Below, piece by piece: positions 34,386 through 43,062 of a stretch of 51,604 bases of DNA. A model generated the notes under the pieces. That model had not been told where the DNA came from and searched no databases. It saw only the letters and a list, made by a program, of their open reading frames with translations. Position 1 is the first letter of the stretch; every line of letters starts with the position of its first letter. The DNA is from Planctomycetota bacterium (lineage in GTDB: Bacteria; Planctomycetota; UBA1135; UBA2386): assembly GCA_020848735.1 (NCBI GenBank), contig JADLHO010000120.1:1-51604 (forward strand). Reading direction: 5' to 3'. The position numbers and the translations under genes are program-made.

Positions 34386-36998
34386 ATGTCGTGCGCGTCG
34401 GCACTCGTGCTCCTCCTCGCGTGGTCGTCGTGCCAGGAACCGCGCGAGGCGGAACCCGCGCCGGCCGCGATCCCCCTGACCCTGAACGCGGCGCGTCCGG
34501 CCCGCGGCGTGTTCCGCGCGGAGGGCGACGAGCTCTTCCTCGCGACCGGGGACCGCTACGACTGCGTCGCCTGGCTCGGTTGGATCGATGCGGAGCGCTA
34601 CGCGGTCACCGTGGAGCTGACGCACGAGGACGGACTCCTCGGCGCCGGCCTCGTCTTCGGCGCGCTCGCCGCGACGGGGCCGATCCCCGATCTCCTCGAC
34701 GGACCGACTCCCCGCTTCGGGGAGATGTTGCGATTCGACGGCCCCGGCGAAGCCCTGCACGGCGCCTTCGCGCGCGGCCAGTTCGAGGCCGTGGGGCGCA
34801 TCACCTTGCCCATGCCCCTCGCGCGGGGCACGCGCGTGGCTCTGACGGTCGAGGTCGACGCCCTCGCGCGCCGCTACGACGTGCGCGTCGACGACCGCGT
34901 GGTCGCCCGCGCCCTGCCGCTGCGCAGCGCGAACGGACTGCTCGGCGTGCAGGGCAGTCTCGGCCGCGTCCGCTTCCATGCGCTGCGCGCGCAGGGCCAC
35001 GGCGGCGCGCGACGCCTCGTCTGGCCCGACGCGTTCGCGCCGTGCGCAGCGGGCTTCGTCGCGCGGAGCGCCGACGGCAGCGCGTTGCTCCTGCCGCGCG
35101 ACGGCGCGGCCCCGCGCCCCTGGCCCGCCACCGATCCGGTCGCCTGGAGCACGGCCACCGAGCTGGCGGGCGCGAGGATCGTCGGCGGCGTGGTCGAACT
35201 GGCCGATGGCCGGCGCTTCCGTGGACGCGAGCTCGGCCCCTTCGACGCGGTGGCCCTCGCGCGCGACCTCGACGGCACGCTCCTCGTGCTCGACCAGACC
35301 GGCGCGCGCGTCGTGGCGGTGCCGGCGAGCGGCGACGACGCGCCCGAGAGCCTCCGCTTCCCGACCGCGGATTCCGTGCAGTTCGAGCCGCCGCGCGCCG
35401 CCTTCGCGCTCGACGCAGAGGGTCGCTTCGTCGGCGCGAGCGACGCCCAGGGCAGGATCGGTCCGCTCGCGGCGTCGACGCGCCACGTCCTGCACGCCGC
35501 ACCGGGCACGCGGAGCTGGCCGAACGACGCGCGCTTCGTCGCGATCCCGTTCACGAGTCCCCCGCCGGTGGGAACGCTGCGCGTTCGGCGCCTGTCGATC
35601 GTGGTCGGGATCTTCGGCGCGGTCGCGGACGACGCGACGGAGCTCGCGGCGCTGCCCGCGCTGCGCCCCGAGGACACCGCGCGCATCGAACAGGAGCTGC
35701 GCGACTGCGCGGCCTGGTACTTCCACCACTCCGGCTACCGGCTCTGGCTCGATCTCCACTTCGTGCGCCGCGATGCGCCCGTCACGACCGCGGCGCTCTC
35801 CGCGACCGGCGAACCGAACGGCACCCCGCCCCGCGCGCTGCTCGAGGCGCTCGCCGCCGATGCGAAGCTGCCGCTGGCCGGGATCGCGGGCTTCTGCGTC
35901 GTCATGGATGCGAAGGCGCGCGGCGCGGAGGACCGGCCCTGGCGCCGCACCGGCGGCGGCGGCGGTCTCACGCTCGGCGCGCACGGCAGCGGCTACGGCA
36001 TCTCCTGGTTCGCCGTGCCGCCCAGCCCCGGCATGGTCGGCTGGCTCGCGTGCCACGAGCTGCACCATCAGCTCGACGCGCTCTTCGAGATCTCAGGGCT
36101 GCCCGAGTACCCCTTCAACCACTTCGCGCCCTCGCTCCGCAACGTCGCCTTCTTCGGCGAACACTGGGACGGCAACGCGTGGATCCTGCGGAGCTGGCCC
36201 GCGCACCGCTGGGACGCGCTGCGCTTCGGCGACGACGTGCTCGTCGCGGATGCCGATCGCGACGGGCTTCCCGACGGCGACGCGCGGCTCCCCTTCGACG
36301 AGGACCGCTTCGGCAGCGATCCGCGCCGCGCGGACAGCGATGGCGACGGACTCGACGATCGCGCGGAGGCCCGCAGCGGTGCGTGGCTGCGGGAGAGCGG
36401 CTTCGAGACGCAGCTCGCGCCCGTGCGCATGCCGAACCCGCGGCGGGCGGACAGCGACGGCGATGGGCGTTTCGACGCGCAGGACGAGTTCCCGCTGCTG
36501 CCCTTCGAACCGACGCTGCACGAGGATCACCGCGTCGAGCTCGGCCGCATCGAGGATCCGCAGCTCTCGGCCGAGGTCTCGCTCGCCTGGGTCGACGGCG
36601 CGCTCGAGCTCCACACGCAGAGCCAGGACGCCGCCGCGCTCGACGTGCAGGTCATGCTCGACGACGGCGCCGACGGCTGGTTCGACGGCCGGGACAACCT
36701 GCGCATCCGCAGCCGCGGCGACAGCGCGCGCGTCGTCGAGGTCTTCGATGCGAGCAGCCGCACCGAGTGGCCGCGCAGCGCGCCGGAGCGCGCGCGCGGC
36801 GTCGCGGTGAGCGCGCGGCTCGAACCCGGCCGGCACGTCCTGCGCATCCCCTTCCCCCGCGTGGACGGCGCGGCGCGGCGCTTCGGGCTCGCCATCGCCT
36901 ACCGTGGCCGGCTCGCGGAGCCGGGCGATTCGCGCTGGTACACGCTGTTCGCCCCGCACACGCTCGTGCCCTTCGCGCTGGACGCGGCCAGGCGATGA
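34386..36998 (+). CDS. Secreted zincin-like protein with thrombospondin type 3-like calcium repeats
   Basis: An 870-residue exported protein. The N-terminus has a hydrophobic signal with a Cys at 16 (AWSSC), possibly a lipoprotein although Trp at -3 is unusual. The first 200 residues look like a beta-sandwich. The centre (about 395-640) holds LACHELHHQLDALFE with HELHH at 557-561, a zinc-metallopeptidase HExxH motif, and NHFAPSLRN downstream. The third zinc ligand is uncertain. Two Asp-rich calcium blocks follow (DADRDGLPDGD and DSDGDGLDDRAEARSG, then DSDGDGRFDAQDEFP), like thrombospondin type 3 repeats. The C-terminal beta domain resembles a carbohydrate-binding fold. The substrate is unknown. 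It is followed after 7 nt by the sensor kinase gene. Confidence 0.8.
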   Translation: MSCASALVLLLAWSSCQEPREAEPAPAAIPLTLNAARPARGVFRAEGDELFLATGDRYDCVAWLGWIDAERYAVTVELTHEDGLLGAGLVFGALAATGPIPDLLDGPTPRFGEMLRFDGPGEALHGAFARGQFEAVGRITLPMPLARGTRVALTVEVDALARRYDVRVDDRVVARALPLRSANGLLGVQGSLGRVRFHALRAQGHGGARRLVWPDAFAPCAAGFVARSADGSALLLPRDGAAPRPWPATDPVAWSTATELAGARIVGGVVELADGRRFRGRELGPFDAVALARDLDGTLLVLDQTGARVVAVPASGDDAPESLRFPTADSVQFEPPRAAFALDAEGRFVGASDAQGRIGPLAASTRHVLHAAPGTRSWPNDARFVAIPFTSPPPVGTLRVRRLSIVVGIFGAVADDATELAALPALRPEDTARIEQELRDCAAWYFHHSGYRLWLDLHFVRRDAPVTTAALSATGEPNGTPPRALLEALAADAKLPLAGIAGFCVVMDAKARGAEDRPWRRTGGGGGLTLGAHGSGYGISWFAVPPSPGMVGWLACHELHHQLDALFEISGLPEYPFNHFAPSLRNVAFFGEHWDGNAWILRSWPAHRWDALRFGDDVLVADADRDGLPDGDARLPFDEDRFGSDPRRADSDGDGLDDRAEARSGAWLRESGFETQLAPVRMPNPRRADSDGDGRFDAQDEFPLLPFEPTLHEDHRVELGRIEDPQLSAEVSLAWVDGALELHTQSQDAAALDVQVMLDDGADGWFDGRDNLRIRSRGDSARVVEVFDASSRTEWPRSAPERARGVAVSARLEPGRHVLRIPFPRVDGAARRFGLAIAYRGRLAEPGDSRWYTLFAPHTLVPFALDAARR

Positions 36999-37005
36999 TC
37001 AGGCG

Positions 37006-39132
37006 ATGAAGTCGACGCTCCGCCACCTGCCGGCGGCCCTGCTCGTGCTGGGCCCGCTCGCCGCGCTCGCGTGGCTCGGCAGCGCCGAGCTCACGCGGCA
37101 GACCGAGCGCGCCGAGCGCGTGCTGGCCGAGCAGGCGGAGAGCTTCGTCGGGGACGCCGAACGCGCCCTGCGCGCGGCGATCGCGCAGCGCGTCGACGAG
37201 CTCGACGCGCACATCGTCGAACTCGAGGCGCTCGCCATCGATCCACCGCTCGAGGAGCTGAGCCCCGCGCGCGGCGCCCGCGAACTGCGGCGCCGCGATC
37301 CGCTCATCCTCGACCTCGTCCTGCTCGACCAGAACGCCGACCTGCTCTTCCCGCGCGCGTCGCCGTCGATCGCCGCGATGCTCGTCTCGCGCGGCGCGGG
37401 CACTCCCTCGGCCCTGCGCCGCGCGCAGATCCAGGAGACGCTCGGCGACCTCGACGGCGCACGCGAGCTCCTGCGCGAGTACGTCGCGGAGACGCTGTCG
37501 CGCGCACGCGAGGGCTCGACGAGTCTCGCGTCGGCGCGTCTCGCGCTCGGCGGTCTCGAGCGCCGCCGCCATGCGCTCGACGCGGCCTCGGTGCAATTCC
37601 TCGAGGCGGAGGCCGCGGCGGCTCTCGCGGCGTCACCCGCGGGGCGCATGGACCCGCGACTCGCGACCACCACGCTGCTCGCCGAGCTCGCCGATGCGGA
37701 GGTCGGACTGGCGCTGGGGCGCGGCGGCCAGCCGCTCCTCGACATCGCCGAGGCGATCGCCGACGGGCTCCACGACCACTGCGCCGACCCGTTGCTCGAG
37801 GCCGTCCTCACGCGGATCGAGCGCGCGCTCGCGGACGACAGCGAGCTGCTGCGCCGCAGCCGCCTGCTCCGCGTGCGCGACGACGAGCGCCGCATCGGGC
37901 GCGGCTTCGCCGCGGAGTACCCCTCGATCCTCCGCGAGACCCTGCGCCGCCGCCTGCAGCGCGCGGGCGAGGGCGGACCCGTGCTCCAGGTCGTGACGGG
38001 CGCCTCGGGCACCTCGCTGCTCGTGCTCCGCCACGCGAAGCCCGACGAGTTCGCGGGCTCCGCGCTGCGCGAACTCGAGGCGACGACCTGGCTCGGCGTG
38101 CGCCTCGACCTCGACCGCCTGCTCGCCTCGACCGTCGGCGAGGCCGTCGCGGGCATCGGTCCCTTCACGCTCACGGTCACCGATCCCGACGGCACTCCGC
38201 TCGTCCCCGGCGCGTTGAGCGGCGCCCGCGAGGTGCGCTACGCCGCGACCTCGACGAGCGCCGGCCTGGCGCTCGCCGCGGTCCCGCTCGATCTGGACGC
38301 CGCACTCGGCGAGCGCCGCGACGCGATCCGCGCGCGCGCCCTGCTGCTGATCCTGCTCTCGGCGACCGCCGTGCTCGGCGCCGCGTTCCTCGTGCGCTCG
38401 CTGCGCCGCGAGGCGGAGCTCGCGCGGCTCAAGGTCGACCTCGTCTCGCGCGTCACGCACGACCTGAAGACGCCGCTCGCCCTGATCCGCATGTACGCGG
38501 AGACCCTCGAGCGCGGCCGCGTGCGCACACCCGAGGAAGGGGCGCGCTTCGCGGGCATCGTCGCGCGGGAAGCCGACGGGCTCTCGCGCGCCGTGGACCG
38601 CATCCTCGACTTCTCGCGCAGTCAGGCGGGCACGCGCGAGTTCGCGCCGGAGTGCACGGATCTCGCCGCTCTCGCCGAGGACACGCTCGAGGCCTGGCGA
38701 CCCTCGGCCGAACAGCGCGAGCTCGAGCTGCGCGCCGAACTCGCGGAGGACGTCCTCGTCGACGTCGACCCCGCGGCCTGCGCGACCGCGCTGCGCGACC
38801 TGCTCGAGAACGCGGGCAAGTACGCGCGGCCGCGCGGTCCCGGCGTCTCGCGCTTCGTGGCGGTCAAGGTCGCACGCGAAGGCCGCCGCGCGATCCTCGA
38901 GGTCGCCGACGACGGCATCGGCATCCCCGAAGGCGAACGCGAGCGCGTGTTCGAGAGCTTCTACCGCGCGAGCAACGCCGGCGAGGCCCGGGGCACGGGC
39001 CTCGGCCTCGCGCTCGTCCAGCACTTCGTCACCGCACACGGCGGCAAGGTCGTGGCCCTCGGTCGCGAGGGCGGTGGCACCATCATCCGGATCGAACTGC
39101 CCTCACGGGACCCGCGACGCGAATCCTCATGA
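37006..39132 (+). CDS. Sensor histidine kinase with large periplasmic domain
   Basis: A 708-residue transmembrane kinase. Span one is at about 10-28, followed by an extracytoplasmic sensor region of about 410 residues with helical repeats, then span two at about 445-465. The HisKA motif is SRVTHDLKTPLALIRMYAET with His485. The ATP domain has DLLENAGKYA, EVADDGIGIPEG and GEARGTGLGLALVQHF. I chose ATG 37006 because it opens the first span. The preceding gene ends 7 nt upstream, with the text AGGCGATGA repeated at the junction. The stop overlaps the response-regulator ATG by four bases, so they form a co-translated pair. Confidence 0.95.
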   Translation: MKSTLRHLPAALLVLGPLAALAWLGSAELTRQTERAERVLAEQAESFVGDAERALRAAIAQRVDELDAHIVELEALAIDPPLEELSPARGARELRRRDPLILDLVLLDQNADLLFPRASPSIAAMLVSRGAGTPSALRRAQIQETLGDLDGARELLREYVAETLSRAREGSTSLASARLALGGLERRRHALDAASVQFLEAEAAAALAASPAGRMDPRLATTTLLAELADAEVGLALGRGGQPLLDIAEAIADGLHDHCADPLLEAVLTRIERALADDSELLRRSRLLRVRDDERRIGRGFAAEYPSILRETLRRRLQRAGEGGPVLQVVTGASGTSLLVLRHAKPDEFAGSALRELEATTWLGVRLDLDRLLASTVGEAVAGIGPFTLTVTDPDGTPLVPGALSGAREVRYAATSTSAGLALAAVPLDLDAALGERRDAIRARALLLILLSATAVLGAAFLVRSLRREAELARLKVDLVSRVTHDLKTPLALIRMYAETLERGRVRTPEEGARFAGIVAREADGLSRAVDRILDFSRSQAGTREFAPECTDLAALAEDTLEAWRPSAEQRELELRAELAEDVLVDVDPAACATALRDLLENAGKYARPRGPGVSRFVAVKVAREGRRAILEVADDGIGIPEGERERVFESFYRASNAGEARGTGLGLALVQHFVTAHGGKVVALGREGGGTIIRIELPSRDPRRESS

Positions 39133-39854
39133 AGACGGACCCCTCACCGATGCGTCCGCGCATCCTCGTCGTCGACGACGAGCCGGACCTGCTGGCCGGC
39201 CTCGAGCACAACCTCCAGCTCGGTGGCTTCCTCGTCGACACCGCGCGCGACGGCGACGAAGCGCTGCACAAGCTCCGCGCCGGCGGCCACGACCTCCTCG
39301 TGCTCGACCTCATGATGCCGCGCGTCGACGGCATCGACGTGTTGCGCGCGCTGCGCGCCGAGGGCCGCAAGACCCCGGTCATCGTGCTCTCCGCGAAGAG
39401 CACCGACCGCGACAAGATCCGCGGCCTCGAGCTGGGCGCCGACGACTACGTCACGAAGCCCTTCGGCATCGAGGAGCTCGAAGCGCGGATCCGCGCCGTG
39501 TTGCGGCGCTCGCAGAGCGGCGCGGCGACCGGCGGGCGCGACGTCTGGCGCTTCAAGGATCTGGTCGTCGACTTCCGCCGCTTCACCGCGACGCGCTCGG
39601 GCGTCGAGCACCAGCTCTCGCGCTACGAGGCCGAGATCCTGCGGATGCTCATCGCCCGACGCGGTCAGGTGGTCACGCGGCGCGAGCTGCTCACGGAGGT
39701 CTGGGGCTACACGCACGTGCCCAACACGCGGACCGTCGACAACCACGTCGCGCGCCTGCGCAAGAAGATCGAGGACGACGTCGACGCGCCGGTGCACGTC
39801 GTGACGGTGCACGGCCTCGGCTATCGCTTCGACTCCGAGCCCCTGGAGGATTGA
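39129..39854 (+). CDS. OmpR/PhoB-family response regulator
   Basis: A 241-residue DNA-binding response regulator. Receiver domain: acidic pair Asp16/Asp17 (VVDDEPD), phospho-acceptor Asp60 (LLVLDLMMP), Ser88 (IVLSAK) and Lys110 (YVTKPFG). A winged helix of the OmpR type follows (about 135-238), with LSRYEAEILRMLIARRGQVV, LLTEVWGY, RTVDNHVARLRKKIE and HGLGYRF. It is paired with the kinase gene by an ATGA overlap. A second ATG at 39150 would also give a complete domain; I keep the first because of the overlap. Its targets probably include the adjoining envelope genes, but no binding site was identified. Confidence 0.97.
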   Translation: MKTDPSPMRPRILVVDDEPDLLAGLEHNLQLGGFLVDTARDGDEALHKLRAGGHDLLVLDLMMPRVDGIDVLRALRAEGRKTPVIVLSAKSTDRDKIRGLELGADDYVTKPFGIEELEARIRAVLRRSQSGAATGGRDVWRFKDLVVDFRRFTATRSGVEHQLSRYEAEILRMLIARRGQVVTRRELLTEVWGYTHVPNTRTVDNHVARLRKKIEDDVDAPVHVVTVHGLGYRFDSEPLED

Positions 39855-39856
39855 CC

Positions 39857-40708
39857 GTGACGACCCCGCATCGGCTCGCCGCCGTCGCGCTGCTCGTCGC
39901 CGGCGCCTTCGCGCAGTCGAAGACGGCCGACGAGCGCCCGGCACCGCTCGCCTTCTGCGACGCCTGGTTGATCGAACAGCTCGACCGCGACCCGCTCGCG
40001 GCGCGCGCCGCCTACCTCCGCGCGGAGCGCGAGGATCCGACGAGCGAGGGTCGCACGCTCGCGCTCGCGTGCCGCATCGAGCTCGATCGGGTGCTCGGCA
40101 GACGCGACGAGGTCGAGCGCGGGATCGGCAGCCTGCGCGAGCGCCTGCCCACCGAGTGGCGACCGTACAACACCGAGCTCGAGCTGCCGCGCGCGGAGCT
40201 CGAGCGCACCGCGAATGCGAAGGAAGGCGATCCGGCCCGTGAGGCGGCCCTCACCCAGCTCCGCGATGCCTGCGCCGAACTCTTCGCCAATCCGGGTCGC
40301 CGTGCGGAGCTCTCGCGCTGGGTCGAGGGGTCGGTCGCGCGCGCGCGGGCCTTCGGTCCCGGCGCTCCGGAGCGCGAAGCGGGTCCCGCACGGAGCGCGC
40401 CGGGGAGCATCAGCGTCTGGCGCGAACGGGGGCTGCGGCTCCTCCTGGCGAATCGCGTCGCCGAAGCCGAGCGACTGGCCGCGCGCATCCGCGGCGCCGC
40501 GGGAACTCCGGGTCGGGCCGACGAACTGCCGCAGGCAATCCTGCCCGACGCAGTCCTGGCGGGCATCCTCGCGCGGGAGGACCTGGCTGCAGCCGAGCGC
40601 ACCGCGCTCGAGGAACTGGGCCGCAAGTTCGCGGACTGGTCGCGCGAGGGACGCGACGAGGAACTCGCGCGAGCGATCGCCGCGCTGCCCTACGAGTTCA
40701 CGCCCTGA
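39857..40708 (+). CDS. Secreted protein of unknown function, helical
   Basis: I do not recognise this 283-residue product. It has a signal peptide (TTPHRLAAVALLVAGAFAQ) with cleavage likely after AFAQ. Then come Ala/Glu/Arg-rich helices, possibly TPR-like (LAARAAYLRAEREDP and RVAEAERLAARIRG). The GTG start at 39857 has GGAGG eight bases upstream, straddling the end of the response-regulator gene, so it is probably the third gene of the two-component unit. Its last 11 bases overlap the end of the convergent lipoprotein gene. It could be an accessory periplasmic protein for the sensor; this is inference from position only. Confidence 0.75.
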   Translation: MTTPHRLAAVALLVAGAFAQSKTADERPAPLAFCDAWLIEQLDRDPLAARAAYLRAEREDPTSEGRTLALACRIELDRVLGRRDEVERGIGSLRERLPTEWRPYNTELELPRAELERTANAKEGDPAREAALTQLRDACAELFANPGRRAELSRWVEGSVARARAFGPGAPEREAGPARSAPGSISVWRERGLRLLLANRVAEAERLAARIRGAAGTPGRADELPQAILPDAVLAGILAREDLAAAERTALEELGRKFADWSREGRDEELARAIAALPYEFTP

Positions 40709-41204
40709 GGCTCACGCCCCGAGCGCTCGGGGACTCGCCGCCCGCGGGCCGAGGGCCCGCGAGCAGCTCGGGCTCAGCCGCGCTGCAGCGCTTGGCTTCG
40801 CCGCTGTCGGAGTCGACGCCGTCGTCGTCCTTCGACTTGTCGAACCAGGTCCCGTTGTAGTAGTCGAGCGGCTCGATCTCCGGCCCGTAGGGGTGGAGGT
40901 CGGCGACGCCGTAGACCGGGAAGAGGCAGAAGTCGACGGCGTGGATCACGCCGTACACGCCGTGCTTGAGGGCGTGGTAGACGAAGGCCGGGATGGTGGC
41001 GAGCACCTCGGTCGGGGGACCACCGCCGAGCCCCTCACGCACGCCGTCGGCCGTCGACACCGCATCGGTGCCTCCGCCGTAGAGCATGGTGAGCGGGGTC
41101 GCCGCGGTGATGAACAGGTCCTTGCCGGCGCGCCGAACAGTGCCGCAGCTCGTCAGCGTGAGGGCCACAAGGATCGCAGGAATCGTCAGCTTGCGCAGGT
41201 TCAA
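40698..41204 (-). CDS. Small lipoprotein of unknown function
   Basis: A 168-residue protein with a lipoprotein signal: NLRKLTIPAILVALTLTSC, Cys20 in LTSC. The mature part has GTVRRAGKDLFITAATPLTMLYGG and VYGVIHAVDFCLFPVYGVAD, and an acidic Ser/Asp tail. The short GTVxR start is slightly like YceK/YidQ-type lipoproteins, but I would not assign it. I chose a TTG start at 41204 because it opens the signal peptide directly with GAGG upstream; a longer frame to 41309 would put 36 basic residues before the signal. It is divergent from the NYN gene and convergent with the secreted protein. Confidence 0.7.
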   Translation of the reverse strand: MNLRKLTIPAILVALTLTSCGTVRRAGKDLFITAATPLTMLYGGGTDAVSTADGVREGLGGGPPTEVLATIPAFVYHALKHGVYGVIHAVDFCLFPVYGVADLHPYGPEIEPLDYYNGTWFDKSKDDDGVDSDSGEAKRCSAAEPELLAGPRPAGGESPSARGVSLRA

Positions 41205-41382
41205 AGGGACGGACCTCGGAATCGGGCGCCAGAGGGGCGGGAGGGAGGCGCAGACTGAACCGCGCGGACGACGCCGCATCAAGAGCAGCTTCGACATTCT
41301 GCGCCGCAATCGTCGCGACGGGCCCGACGGGAACGCGGGATGCGGATCGAAGCAGCGGCTGGATCGGTCTCGCCGCGCGGGC

Positions 41383-41388
41383 TAGTCT
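41383..41388 (+). promoter_or_regulatory. Putative -10 box (TAGTCT) for NYN gene
   Basis: CTAGTCTCG, 44 nt before the GTG start at 41433. It shares the CTAGnnTC context with boxes at 25701 and 34371. Confidence 0.4.
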
Positions 41389-41432
41389 CGCTCCCTTCGC
41401 GATCCGCGCAGCCACGTTCCGAGCAGGCAGGA

Positions 41433-43043
41433 GTGAATACGAGCGACTTCGGCGCCAACGTCTTCGACGAGAACCAGCAGCCGCGAACGGAGGCCTCGGA
41501 GGACGCCGCCGCTTCGGGTGCTCGCCCCAAGAAGCGCGGGGCGCGGCGCAAGAAGGGCGCGGATCCCGAGCGCGGCGAGCCCGCGGACGCCGGGCCCGCG
41601 GACGCTGGCCACTCTGACCCTGGCCACTCGGGCCCTGGCCACTCGGACCCTGGCAACTCGGGCGCGGATCCGGGCTTCGCGGGATCGGAGGCCAGGCGGG
41701 ATGCCCCGCCCCCGCCCGCCGACTTCGATGCCGCGCCGCCGGCCTTCCGCGAGGAGCTGCCCCCGCCGCCGCTCCGCTCGGTGTCCGCCAACCCCTGGGC
41801 CGAGCCGGCCTTCGATGCCGAGCCCAGCAGCCCTCCCGCGGACGAGAGCCCGGCGCGCGATGGCGCGAACCCGCGGCGCCGCCGGCGTCGCGGCCGCGGC
41901 GAGCGCGAGTTCGAGCCGACGACCGGGTCCGGCCCGGTCGACGAATCGTCGCCGGCCCAAGCGCACGAGATGGATGCGCCAGTCCCCGCCGCAGCGGACT
42001 TCGATCGCGAGCCACGGGCGCCGGTGTTCGGCCGTGCGACCGAGCCCGATGTGGACGTCGATGAGAGCGCGGAACCCGCCGCCGCCGAGGACGAGAGCGG
42101 CGAGCGCGGCGCGGAGACGGAGCGCGGCCCCAACGCGGACGGTGGCTCCCGCCGCCGCCGCCGTCGCCGTCGTCGCGGCCGCCGCGGGGATCGCGACGAT
42201 CGCGCGGTCGCCGGCGAGGCGGCCCGGCCCGACGCGCCCTTCGGCGGCGAACCGCTCGCCGACGAGGACGGTCCCGCTCCCGAGGACTCCGACGGCGACG
42301 GCGAGCGCGAGGCCGAACGCCGCGAGCCCGCGGACGCCGAGACCGAGCCGGATGCCGATCTCGACCCGGAGCTCGACAGCGTCGACGCCCGGAGCCGCGA
42401 CGCCGAGGGCCAGCGGCCCGAGTTCCGCGAGTCCGAGCGCCGCGAGCGCGGCGGCCGCGAGCGCTTCGAATCCCGTGATCGCCGCGATCGGGATCGGGAT
42501 CGGGATCGCGATCGGGATCGCGAGCCCCGGCGCGAGCGCCCCCCGGCCCAAGCGCGCATCGCGCGCCCGCCGATCCACGTGCCGACGCACGAGAGCGAGA
42601 CGCGCGGCGCACGCCTCGCGATCCTCATCGACCTCGCGCACGTGGAGGCGCAGGCCCGGACCCTCGATCGCGAGATCGCATGGGGTCGCCTCGTGGTCTG
42701 GCTGGGCAAGCGCCGCCACGTCGTGCGCTGCATCGCCTACGCGAGCGCAGATTCCGCGAGCCGCGTGCGCTCGACGCTGCTCGGCAACGGCATCGATGTG
42801 AACGTCGTCGCGGACGCGCGCTTGATCCCGGTCGCGATCGCGGTCGACGCGATGAACCTCGCCTCCCGCGTCGACGCCGTCGTCCTGGTCCCGGGCTCGG
42901 ACGAGCTCGAGCCGATGACGCGGGCGCTGGCGGGTCACGGCATCCGCGTCGAGTCGGCGGACTTCACGCCCGACGGCCCGGCCGCCGAAACCCGGACGCA
43001 ACCCCATCACCAGCTCGGCGCCGAGTGCCTCTTCGCGCCCTGA
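41433..43043 (+). CDS. NYN/LabA-like PIN-fold protein with long charged low-complexity N-terminus
   Basis: A 536-residue protein. Residues 1-385 are disordered: Pro/Asp/Glu-rich tracts, runs of Arg (for example ten in a row after GGS) and Arg-Asp repeats, like the RNA-binding arms of large ribonucleases. Residues about 395-515 match the NYN/LabA (DUF88) fold: LAILIDLAHVEAQA, RCIAYASA, LLGNGIDVNVV, AIAVDAMNLASRVDAVVLVP, GSDELEPM, LAGHGIRVESADF. Acidic residues expected for metal binding (Asp in LIDL, VDAM and GSDE) are present. NYN proteins often cut or handle RNA. The GTG start at 41433 has AGG just upstream; a frame from ATG 41340 is possible but crosses the promoter box. The EF-hand gene follows after 19 nt. 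Confidence 0.78.
   Translation: MNTSDFGANVFDENQQPRTEASEDAAASGARPKKRGARRKKGADPERGEPADAGPADAGHSDPGHSGPGHSDPGNSGADPGFAGSEARRDAPPPPADFDAAPPAFREELPPPPLRSVSANPWAEPAFDAEPSSPPADESPARDGANPRRRRRRGRGEREFEPTTGSGPVDESSPAQAHEMDAPVPAAADFDREPRAPVFGRATEPDVDVDESAEPAAAEDESGERGAETERGPNADGGSRRRRRRRRRGRRGDRDDRAVAGEAARPDAPFGGEPLADEDGPAPEDSDGDGEREAERREPADAETEPDADLDPELDSVDARSRDAEGQRPEFRESERRERGGRERFESRDRRDRDRDRDRDRDREPRRERPPAQARIARPPIHVPTHESETRGARLAILIDLAHVEAQARTLDREIAWGRLVVWLGKRRHVVRCIAYASADSASRVRSTLLGNGIDVNVVADARLIPVAIAVDAMNLASRVDAVVLVPGSDELEPMTRALAGHGIRVESADFTPDGPAAETRTQPHHQLGAECLFAP
41605..41664 (+). repeat. 15-bp tandem repeat, four units, in NYN gene
   Basis: CTGGCCACTCGGGCC-type unit repeated four times with small changes, encoding the pentapeptide series GHSDP, GHSGP, GHSDP, GNSGA. 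It may vary in copy number between strains. Confidence 0.85.
42485..42521 (+). repeat. 6-bp tandem repeat coding Arg-Asp, in NYN gene
   Basis: GATCGG/GATCGC units in tandem encode alternating Arg and Asp. This is a simple-sequence tract prone to slippage, in units of six so that the frame is kept. Confidence 0.85.
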
Positions 43044-43062
43044 GCTGACCGAGGGCACCACG

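Noticed and set aside
41605..42521. Tandem repeats as a possible CRISPR array or mobile element
   Set aside because: The repeats are in frame inside the NYN gene, contiguous without spacers, and have no cas genes or transposase nearby.
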